From positions 2,953,206 to 3,017,205 of the forward strand of contig SDUX01000001.1 of NCBI GenBank assembly GCA_008729055.1: 64,000 nucleotides of DNA, written 5' to 3'. The notes beneath the pieces were generated by a model. The model had not been told where the DNA came from. It made no database searches and saw only the letters and a program-made list of their open reading frames with translations. This document shows positions 53,400-62,585 of the stretch, piece after piece. The stretch's first letter is position 1; each line of letters starts with the position of its first letter. The translations under genes were made by a program, and so were the position numbers. The DNA comes from Pyropia haitanensis (Eukaryota; Rhodophyta; Bangiophyceae; Bangiales; Bangiaceae).

Positions 53400-56300
53400 A
53401 TGCCTCGCAGCCGGTCCCCGTCGGTGGGCCGGCCCAGCCGCCGCAGCCGCTCCCTCGCGTCGTTTGACAGCCTCGTCGCCCCGCTGGCGCTGCCCGGCCC
53501 GTCGGGGGCGCGGCGGCACCCGCTTGCGTCTTCCACCTCGTCAGCGGCTGCACTGGCAGCGGGCTTCTCCTCCCCCCTCCCCGCGGTTCCCTTCTTCCTC
53601 TCCCGTCTGTGCAGCTCGCTGGCCGCCTTTGCTGCCGCCCGGCTCCTGACAGACCCGGGCGGGGCGCCGCCTGTGGCCACCGCCGCTGCGCTGGCGGCGG
53701 CCGCTGCCGCTGTGGCAGCGGCGGCTTTTCGGCGGTCCGTCCCGGTGCGCCCGTCCGCGGCGGCACTGGCCGCAGGCGCGCCCGTGGCGGCACAGCTAGC
53801 CGCGTGGGTGGGGTCGGTGGCCGTGCTGGGCGCCCTCCGCGCGCTACTGCTAGCGGCAGTGGCGGCGGCGCCGGTCGCGGCCGCCCTGCGGCCCCGTGGG
53901 GGGTGCTCGTCCCCGTCGCCGGCCGCGGCTCCGAGTGGCGGCGGCGGAGGGGGGGCCCCCGCCTCTGTCCCGCGCGGCCGCCGAACCGTCGCGTCGGTCG
54001 CTGTGGTGGTCGGCCTGGCCGTCCTGCTGACGGCGGATATGGACGCGGGAGGCACTGCTGGCGGACGCCGCGCCGCCACGATTGGCACCGCCCGGGCGGG
54101 GGCGCTCTCTGCCGCCGCAGGGCGGAGGCTGGCGCGTTCGCGTGCCGCCGCTGGCCTCGGCCGCATCTCCCTCGCGGCGGTGGAGCGGGTGGCGGCGGCG
54201 AATGGGGCAGAGCAGGGGGGGGCGGTGTCGGGGAGGGTACGCCGCTCTGTCGTGGCACCCCGCTGGGCACAGCACGCGGCGGTCCGACTGCGGGCGCGAC
54301 TGGTGCCTGACGGGGCTGCGGTTGATGGCGCCGAGGCGCCGGCAGGGGGTGCGTCCAGTGGCCCTCCGGCGGGGGGTGGCGCGGGCGGCCAGCCGCTGCC
54401 ACTGCTGGACCAGGCGGACGCGGCTGCGCCCGCCGGTGCGCGTGCAGTTGATGGCGGAAGGAACGGTCGGGACGACGATGCCATGGCCGGTGCCGTACGC
54501 CCACCTGACGTGCCGCCAATAGCAGAGGTGCCAGAGGAGCCTCCGCAGCCGGTTTCCGGTGTGCAATCCCGGCGGCGGCTGCTGGGGGCGGCTGACGTTC
54601 GTGCCCCCGCGGATGGAAGAAGACATGACGGCCGCTCGCGTTCGCGGTCGCGGCCACGGCAGCGACAGCGGTCGCAGCCGCGGCAGGTGGCGGCGGCCGC
54701 TGCCACTGTGCATGGCGGAAAAGGGGAGCGCTTGGGTGACAGCGGTGGAAAAGGTGATGCTGTGGCGGGCGTGGCAAGCGGTAAGGCGGTCCCAGAGGGA
54801 GGTGCCGTTTCGGCAGATGGCGTGGGCGCCGCGCCGCCTGGCATTGCCAGGGATGGCGATGTGCGTGCCTCGCTGCCTCTGGACGACGCCACCCTTTCCG
54901 TCGACGGCGCCGCGCTGGGCGCTGACACCGCGGCACTGGGCGTCGCCGGCTCTGGGATTCTTGCCAACGCGGCCGCTGTGGCTGGCAACGCGGCCGCTGT
55001 GGGCGTTGACAACCGTGCGGTGCCAGCTGACAACCCACAGCCTCCCACGGTGGACAGCGTGCGCGACGGCGGCGGGTCGTGGGCGTGGCGTCACGCGCTC
55101 CGCGCTCTCACCGGTGCCGCGCTGGTGGGTCTGTCATGTACCTGGGCTGCGAGCCCCGCGTTTGTCGCGCTGGCCGTTGAGCTTCACAGCCGGCGCGCGG
55201 CGCGGGTGGCCGCTCTCTACACCGCGGCCCTGCTGCTGGCCCTGCCCGCGTCTGCCGCGGGACTGCGGTCAGGTTCGTCTCCCCTGCCGCCCCTGTCGGC
55301 GGCACCCCTTGTGGTCGTCGCCGCCATTGGTGGCATTGTCGTGCCGGCCGCCATGGAACATCGCGCCGCGGACCGGGCTGCCGAGCCGCTGCCGGGATTC
55401 CCATCTTCGTCGGGCCGCCACCGCAGCGCTAGCCGCCACCGTGCGGCGTCGCCCAGCGGGGGGCGGGGCAAGGGTGCTGCGGCCGGCAGCTGGGTTACAG
55501 CTGGCGGAGGTGCCATCTTTGGCGCTTTTGCGGGATGTTCAGAGGGGCCCGCCGTAGGGGTGGTGCTGTTTGCGGTGGCGGCCACGGTCGCTCACTTCCT
55601 TGTGCCGGGCGTCGAACCGGGGGGGGCGGGGGGGGTATCGGTCGCCGCCGTGCTGGCGGTGGCCCTTGGCGCGCTGGCCGCACCTTTCTGTGTGCCGCCA
55701 GGCAGCAGCGGCACGGACGGGAGCGGCGTCGCCGACGCCGCTGGTGGCAGTGGCAGCCGCGGCGGCGGCACCAGGTCTGGGGTGCCGCGTGCATTCCGAC
55801 TGGCCGCCTCGGTGCGGCGACAGCTACGGTCGGCCGCCTGCTTCGTGTCCGCCGCGCGACGGCAGCATGCTATGTGGCAGGCGCTCACCTTTCTTGGGTT
55901 CCAGGCCGCGCTGGTTCTCGGCGAGTGGACGTACGCGGCAGTGAGCGAGTCGTCTGGCCTCCTGTCCGCGTCGGTGGATACCCTACTGTGCTGCATCGGC
56001 TTAGCCGTGTCGCTCCATGCTCTACGGCTTCGGGCGAATGGGGACGTCCACGTCGGTGACGCCCGCGCTGGCGGTGGCAGCACCGGCCATGGGGGTGACG
56101 GCGGTGCGGACGGAGGCATCAAGGGGAAGGGCTTTGTCAACAGCGATAGCGACCGTCCTATGGACGCGACCGACGTCCCTTCTTCGCCAACAACCCCCGG
56201 CGGCGGCAGCCTGTCAGTTGCCTCGGCGTCGGCGGTGCAGGAGCAATCGCGGCTGGCCCCTCTGGCGGCGTTTGTAAATGCCATATTGCTATTGTTTGGT

Positions 56301-57067
56301 GCCGTCGTGGCCGTTGCCGGTGCCATCAGCCGCGCGGTTGGGCCGACGGGTGCGGTGGCCGGCGAGGGCCGCATCATTGCCGTGTCGCTGCTGTCTGCAG
56401 CGGGCAACGGCTTGGGTCTCTTCTTCATGGCGAGCACCAAGACCAAGAGTGGCAACAGCGTCAGCGGCGGTGCCGGAGGAGGCGGCAGCCGAGGCACCGA
56501 CGGTGCCGGTGGCTACACCGAGGACACCACCCGCCTGCGCGGGTCTGTGTCTACATCGTCCGTGCTGGCGGCAGTGACGAGCACCACCGCCGCCGCCCTA
56601 TCGGCCGCCTCTGGGGCGTGCGCCAACGATGCGGTGCGGAGCATCGCGGCGCAAGTGTGGGCCAACACTGTCACTTGTGGCGCTGCTGTCGTTGGCTGTG
56701 GCCTCCGGTGGGCGGCTGGGCTGCGCGGTGGGGAGGTGGCGGCCACGGCCGTGGCGGCGGTGGTCATTACTGCCGCAGCGGGCTCTCTTGGCGTGGACGC
56801 GGCGCGGCGGCTGTGCCTGGGCATCCCCGCAGGCGACGCGGCCGCGATTGACGCGGCCACCGCCGCGGTTGCCGCTTTGCCGGCGGTGGGTCGGGTGGAG
56901 CGGGCCGCGGCGTGGCCGTTGCCGGGGGGGGGATGGCGGCCGTGGCTCGCCTGCGTGTGGTCGTGGGGGCCGACGAAGCGGCTGTCACAGCTGACGCGGT
57001 GGCCGCCTATGTGGCCGCGGGGGTACGGCGAGAGTGGGTGACGGTCGAGGTGGTGGGCGGCGCCTGA
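53400..57067 (+). CDS. ZnT5/Msc2-like CDF membrane protein lacking metal-site residues
   Basis: A long multi-helix protein. The first 820 residues hold about ten hydrophobic segments separated by low-complexity linkers, like the extra N-terminal helices of ZnT5 and yeast Msc2. A CDF core follows. TM1-2 is FLGFQAALVLGEWTYAAVSE then SSGLLSASVDTLLCCIGLAV (near 55885-56010). TM3-4 runs from AFVNAILLLFGAVVAVAGAI to SLLSAAGNGLGLFF. TM5 is IAAQVWANTVTCGAAVVGCG (near 56640) and TM6 is AVVITAAAGSLGVDAARRLC. In active CDF proteins TM2 and TM5 each carry HxxxD for zinc; here the positions read DxxxC and QxxxN. The cytosolic CDF C-terminal domain (ARLRVVVGADEAAVTADAVA, REWVTVEVVGGA) is reached only by a frame change at nine G (56924-56932); without it a stop occurs at 57041. 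A non-transporting partner subunit like ZnT6 or Zrg17 is an inference. Confidence 0.7.
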
Positions 57068-57874
57068 ACTGCCGGAACTACTCCTGGCGGCGGGCCTGAC
57101 GAGGGGCAGCACTATGTGGTTTGTGATCGCTGCGCTTCGTCCTGGCTCCCCACCCGTCCGCTCCGTTTTCCTGCTGTTTCCCCGTGCCTCGGGGAACCAG
57201 GTGGTTGGGCAAGCGGCGGCGGTGGTGCCTGGCCCGTGGAGACGGGCAGTCATGGACACGGGCGTTGCAGGACTAAGCGAGGACGCCGACAGCGGCGGTG
57301 TGCAGGCGACAGGCCGTGTGCGTCCGCGACCGGCTGTCCGTAGCGCACCACCTTCGGGCCCTGCGTGGTGGCCCAACCCCGCTGAAGGGAAGGTTGGCCA
57401 TCCGCGCCGCGGCGCTGGTGGCTGCGTCGCTGCGGCGGTTGCCGCTCTTGCTCTCCGTCGCCGACAAGATGCTCTCATCAAGACCACCACCGTCTCACCG
57501 CGGGCGCCCACTTCTTGCTCGCCCCCTCCCCCGCGAAGAAAAAAAAAAAAGTAGGCCTGGATTGGTCATCACCCTTGGACCGCCCGTTCTGTGGGCATGG
57601 ACGCCCGGACGAGTGACCGCTACGACGAGGGGGAGTGCTCGTGCCGAGCTGACCGCGGCGGCGGGCTCGCCCTGTGGCGGATGTGGCCGCTGGTCTCTCT
57701 CTCTCCCGCCCCCTTGCCCGCCCCGCCCCCCGGAGCGGCACTGCTATTGCTGTGGCCGGGCAGGCGCCAGCCCGCTTCCCCTACCAACCTACTCCGCAGC
57801 GCGGCGGCGGCAGCGGCGCCACCGCTTTGAGTTTTTGCTCACGGGGCGTCCAACCTCCCCCTCCGAAGGCAGCT
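57068..57874. other. Convergent intergenic region
   Basis: About 800 bases between the transporter-like gene and the end of the HIT gene. It contains an A12 run near 57540, possibly part of 3' processing or a retroposed tail, and pyrimidine-rich stretches. Open frames here resemble no family. Confidence 0.4.
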
Positions 57875-58480
57875 CTAGATCTCGCCCGACAGGTGCGCAA
57901 AGAGCGGGCGGAGCTCGGCCGCCTCGGCCGCCATGTCGGAGGCTGACCGCGGCTGCCGGTCGTCCTCGTCATCCACCCGACGCGGCGTCGCCTTTGCCGT
58001 CACCGCCGCGGCCGGCGCTGCGACGGCGGCGGCGGCGGCGGCGGTGGCCGTCTCCCCCCCTCCGCTCCCCCCCTCGTGGCCATCGGCGGCTGGGCGGGAC
58101 GCCAGGTCCGCCGCGTCGACCGCGTCGTACACGTCGTCATTGCGCACAAAGTCTCCCCCGTGCCGCGGGATGAGGTGCACGTGCACGTGCGGGACGGTCT
58201 GGCCCGCGGCGGCGCCGTCCTGGACGACGAGCGTCAGGCCCGCCGCGGCGGCGCGGGCCTCCATGCCGACCCCCACCGCGCGGGCGGTGGCGAAGAGGTC
58301 GGCGACCTCGGCGGCGGTTGCGTCGGCGAGGCGCGGGATGGATCGGCGGGTGACGACGAGGACGTGGCCGGGGCGGACGGGCTTCCAGTTGACCATGGCG
58401 TAGACGAGGGGCGTGACGAGGAAGACCTCGGAGGCGGCAATCGCGTGGCGGCCAAAGGTGTACGTGTGGGAGGGGGCCAT
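57875..58480 (-). CDS. FHIT-type HIT-domain hydrolase
   Basis: A 201-residue protein of the Fhit branch, enzymes that cleave diadenosine tri- or tetraphosphate. The N-terminal strands match Fhit: YTFGRHAIAASEVFLVTPLV, YAMVNWKPVRPGHVLVVTRR. The catalytic signature is GQTVPHVHVHLIPRHGGDF with His98, His100 and His102; the second-to-last His of HxHxHxx is the nucleophile in the family, and Gln94 precedes it as in Fhit. After about residue 120 comes a spacer rich in Ala/Gly, then a basic-acidic segment (RRVDDEDDRQPRSASDMAAE) and the C-terminal ELRPLFAHLSG, analogous to the Fhit C-terminal helix. Start at MAPSHTYTF chosen; an upstream in-frame ATG adds 15 residues. Single exon. Its start faces the Pop7-like gene 390 bases away. 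Confidence 0.94.
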   Translation of the reverse strand: MAPSHTYTFGRHAIAASEVFLVTPLVYAMVNWKPVRPGHVLVVTRRSIPRLADATAAEVADLFATARAVGVGMEARAAAAGLTLVVQDGAAAGQTVPHVHVHLIPRHGGDFVRNDDVYDAVDAADLASRPAADGHEGGSGGGETATAAAAAAVAAPAAAVTAKATPRRVDDEDDRQPRSASDMAAEAAELRPLFAHLSGEI

Positions 58481-58870
58481 GCTGGTGGACAGGATCAAGA
58501 ACGAGGGAACCGTAGGCGGTACCAAAGCTGGGCGGAGAAGGGCACCAGAAGGGGCTCAGAGTGGCGACACCCAGAGGGTCGGAGGGAAACGAGGCCTTGC
58601 AGCGAGCACAGACCGAAGGCATTGAGAAGAGGCAGGCGATTGGCGACTTTTGTTGACGATGCCACGCACCAGGCCCGTTCAAGGTTGAAAGCCCCGTGCT
58701 GCACCCACAATGCAGTGCCCTCATGGCTCACATAGACATTTGAACCGACGTAGGAGCGAAAAGTCCCCAACCGCTCGGATCAAGAGCCGACGGACGTCGT
58801 CCCTCTCGGTCGTGCCAGTGTCCTCGCCGTGCTTCCGCTGCTGCCCCCCCTCCCCCCACGCTCTCTCGGC
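58481..58870. other. Divergent promoter region, HIT / Pop7
   Basis: 390 bases between divergent starts. The middle (58600-58770) is of moderate GC and probably contains both promoters. A C-rich tract at 58846-58858 lies 12 bases before the plus-strand start codon. Confidence 0.45.
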
Positions 58871-59994
58871 ATGGACGTGGACGCCGCCGCGGCTATGGAC
58901 GCAGAGCCCCCCTCCCCCCACGCCACCCCGCCCCCCCCCCCAACGCGTCGTCTCCCACGCCCGCCCCCCCCCCGCCACCCCCCGCCCCGCCGCCGCCCCC
59001 CCCGCCGACGCCTACCACGCCGACGGCGGCGGCGCCGTGCCGCCACCACCCACCCTCCACGACGCCACCCGCTACACCCGCCACCGCCGCGCGCCCGTCC
59101 ACCCCCACCCCACCCGCACCGACGTGTACGTGACGCGCACGGCGGGCGGGCGGCGGCGGCCGCCCGCGGCGCCGCCGCGGCGGCCACGCGGCGGCGGCGG
59201 CCCCCCCCCCCACGGCGGGGAGGCGGCGGCGGTGGGCGCTGGCGGGGGGGTGGGTGCCCACGGCCGCCCGTACGTGGCGCGGCTGGAGCGGCTCCTCGCG
59301 GACCGGTCGGTGCGGGCGGTGCGGGTGGTGGCGCTCGGCGCGGCGGCGCCGGCGGGGGTGGCCGTCGCCGCGGCGGTGGTGGCGCGCTTTGGGGGGGGGG
59401 GGTTCCTTTCCGCCGCGCTCGTGCCGTCGACGGTGCTCGTGTACGATGACTACCTGCCGCTGGTGCCGGTGCGTTGGAAGGGGTGGAGCGGGTCGCGGGG
59501 GGGGGGGGGGGGGGGAGGGGGAGGGGCTGGGGGCTGTGACTCGCACGCGATGGGGACGGGTGGCACCCTGTGCACGGCTTTGGGGGGGGGGGGGAATGCG
59601 GTGCCAGCTGCGCTTGTGGACGGGGGTGGCGTGGGGGGGTAGATGCTGGTGAGCCCGCCGTAAGGCACACTGGTTTGGAGGCGGGGGAGGTGGGGGCGGG
59701 TGGGCCACGCTGCCGCGTCCAGCCGGCGTGGGCTCCACCGGGCGCCGCGCCGGCGACGTGGCCGGCCGGCCCGCACGGCCAGCGCAGCCAACTGACCGAC
59801 GGTCCCACCGGCGCTCGCCCTCCTCCTTGCGACCCCCTTTGCACTTGCTCCCCCAACCCCACCCCCCCACCCCCCTGCTCGCGCGCGGTGTGGTGGCGCG
59901 TGGCGGCGCGCAGGGCCTCCCCCGCGTGACGCGGACGCGCCGCAAGTCGGCGGTGTCCATCACGCTGACCAAGCGGCCGGGCTTTGTGGACTGA
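58871..59994 (+). CDS. RNase P/MRP subunit Pop7/Rpp20 (Alba fold), two exons
   Basis: Exon 1 ends at 59468 and exon 2 is 59914-59994, with a 445-base intron (GTGCGT...GCGCAG). Pop7/Rpp20 pairs with Pop6/Rpp25 and binds the RNA of RNase P and RNase MRP. The Alba domain reads TDVYVTRTAG, YVARLERLLADRSVRAVRVV, ALGAAAPAGVAVAAAVVARF, and LSAALVPSTVLVYDDYLPLV. Splicing then adds LPRVTRTRRKSAVSITLTKR, which matches the conserved R.RN.SAIHI.L end of Rpp20. The N-terminal 80 residues are Pro/Ala-rich. The ATG at 58871 (MDVDAAAAMDAEPPSPHATP) is in a different frame from the Alba domain, and the switch falls in the C-run 58931-58941. A frame-compatible ATG exists at 58710, but it starts inside the probable promoter. 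Confidence 0.75.
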
Positions 59995-60398
59995 CGGGTT
60001 AGGGGGGTGGCGGGCGGGAGAGAGGGGGGTGGACGGCGGAGAGGCCTGGGATCAAGGTCGACAAGCCTGGCGGAAGATGAAACCAGTCTACGCACGGCCG
60101 AGCCAGCCCGGAAGAATATGAGCCAGATGGGTTGCAGAACCAGGAATTGACGTTGTATTTGATTCTTGACGACTATCCTGGTTGGTGCTCGGCAGGCCAG
60201 AGCACAGGCTGCTGAAGGATTCTGGACAAAGTGAAAACACCGCCGAGGAGCCCCAGGCGTCTCGCACCCACCGCCACGAACCTTTCTTAGTATGCACTTT
60301 CCTTTGACGACGTTCCAAAACCGGAAAGGCGCACGAGGCGGCCCTGGCGAGGGTCATGAGCCAAGCAAGGCTCACAGGCAAACAATGAGGTACTCGAG

Positions 60399-60450
60399 TG
60401 GTCGCAATTAGATGCCCTTGGTCGCAATTAATTTCCCGTGGTCGCAATTA
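60399..60450 (+). repeat. Three TGGTCGCAATTA motifs at 20-base spacing
   Basis: GTCGCAATTA occurs at 60401, 60421 and 60441, each preceded by TG or TGG, so the period is exactly 20 bases. The intervening 8-10 bases differ between copies. AT-containing motifs with this regularity are otherwise rare in this DNA. Confidence 0.9.
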
Positions 60451-60934
60451 GCGGTCAGATCGATACATACACACCAAGCGCCAGGCCAGTCCCCCCCCAT
60501 AAGTCTTTGGGGTTTGGGAGGAGTACGGTCGCACGGCTGCAGCTCAAATGCATTGACGGAACGACACCACCCTCAAGTTCGATCGCGCGAGCAACACCCA
60601 GAGGGCAGATTCATACCATTGAAATGGCCGCACATTGGTGCGGCTGACGACGGAGAGCTGCGGTGGCCGGATCCAGCTGACAGCGCCCGTCAGCCAGGCG
60701 GTCTAGCGGTGGGTGGGGACGCTCTGGGGCAAGGCGATGGCGCGGCGCTCCGTGGGACGGTGAGGGCGGCCGGTGGCCGTCGCAGCAAGCCCGCCCCCCC
60801 CCCCCCGCCCCTCTCTCCCCCCCCCCCCCTCCCCCCACTGTCTCGCCCCGCCTGCCTGCCCGCGTCGCGCAGGCGGCGTGGGGCGGGGTGCGCCCACGGC
60901 CGCCGGCCGTCACCGCCGCCACCGCCGCCTCAAC

Positions 60935-61195
60935 CACCTGCCGCCACGCAAGCCGACCCACCGCCGGCACGGCTGCGACCCGCCGCCGCCGGCCCGGCTC
61001 CGACCCACTGCCGGCACGGCTCCGACCCACCGCCGCCACCGGCACGGCTCCCACCCACCGCCGGCACGGCTCCGACCCATCGCCGCCGCCGGCACGGCTC
61101 CCACCCACCGTCGGCACTGCTCCGACCGACCGCCGGCATGGCTCTGCCCCGCCGCCGCCGCCGGCCCGGCTCCGACCCACCGCCAGAGCCGTAGT
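60935..61195 (+). repeat. Degenerate GC-rich tandem repeat
   Basis: About eight imperfect units of roughly 30-36 bases built on CCGGCACGGCTCCGACCCAC with CCGCCGCCG expansions. The unit reads as THRRHGS/PTAGTAP-like peptides in several frames. No convincing gene contains it. Confidence 0.7.
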
Positions 61196-61968
61196 GGGGG
61201 GCCCGGCCGGGAAGGGGGTGGGGGCGGGGGGCGCGCCCGGTCGTGTCGCTGCTGCTGCAGCTGCTCTGGGCACTGCTGCCGCCACCGCCGCCGCCGCCGG
61301 GATGGTCGGTGGGGGTGGCAACAAACAGGGGACAGTGGAGGGCGGCGGAGGGGCGCGAGCGACAGAGGATGGCCAAGCGCGACTGCGACGGGCTGGTGGC
61401 GGTGGCGGTCTGCGGAGAACGGCCGCTGGCGGTGGGGGGCTCCTCGCGGTCGAGGAAGCAGGCGACGAGCGGCGACGGGCAGCGGCGGGAGGCGCGGGGG
61501 CAGCGGAACAGCCCAGGGCATCTGGGCGTGGTGCGGGATAGCATGGTTCGTGCTTGTCAGCGGCTCCGTCTCGCCGGTTTCTTCTCTGCCACCCGCCCGG
61601 GCCTCGCCAGAATTACACGTCGCCCACGGCCCCTCCTACGACGCGTCCTCTCCCCCGCGCTTCGTTCCTCAAAGCGGGCTCCGCCCGCCCGCATCGCCGA
61701 GTGCCCACCCACGTCATCCACCCCCGCCGCTCACCTCACGCCACTGCCGTGGCCCACCCAGCCGCTCTGGCCGCCCCTTAGGCCCAAGAAAATGTACCTG
61801 AGCGGGCGAGGGAGGTGGGGAAGAGGACGGGCGGTGGGCCGAGGTGGCGCTGTCGCTCCTCGCGTCAGCGCCTCCACGCAACGCCAGGCGGCGACAGGAG
61901 GCGAGCAAAAAAGGAGGAAACATTCCGCGAGGAACCGGACGGCCGCGCGGGTGTCGATGGCCACTGGT

Positions 61969-62554
61969 CTAGCGCCGCCGCGGGCAGCGCGGCCACCGCA
62001 CCCGTAGCCGCTGCCGCCCACCCCCACCCCTCGAAGGACCAACGCGTCCGCGACGCCCGCCACCTGCTGCCACGCCCACCCTCCTCCCCCCACCCTTTTC
62101 TCCCCCGTGCCCCCACCCCCCCCCCTGCTCACGTTGCCGGCGGCGCGTTCTGCCGCAGCGGCAGCAGCAGCCGCCGCGGCTCCCGCGGCGGCGGCAGTGG
62201 CGGCGGCGGCGGTGATGGGGTGGGCGACGCGGGCACGCCCGCGTCGCTGCCGCTGCCACCCCCACCCCCACCGCCGCCGCCGTCGCCGTCGCCGGGGCAG
62301 TCGCCGGCGGCACCCTCATGGCCGCCGCGCCCCCCCCCGCCCCGAGGCGCGGCGGTCCACCGAGGCGCGGCAGTGGCGACGCTGGCGCGGGCGTAGCGGG
62401 CGTCGCGGGCGGCGAGCCGCCGCCAGAGGGGGTGCTCGTCGCCGACGCACCGACGCAACGCGCGGGCGGCGCCACGTCGGGCGTCGGCGGCAGGTCGTCC
62501 ACGCCCGCTGCGGATGTGAGGGGGGGGGTGGGGGGGGACGCGGGGGGGGACACC

Positions 62555-62585
<31 letters not shown>

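Larger units (their letters stand above)
59995..61968. other. Intergenic region with two repeat families
   Basis: No gene is supported. It contains three copies of a 12-base motif at 20-base spacing (60399-60450) and a degenerate GC-rich tandem repeat (about 60935-61195). 60.05-60.7 kb is of moderate GC and 60.7 kb onward is GC-rich low complexity. Confidence 0.45.
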
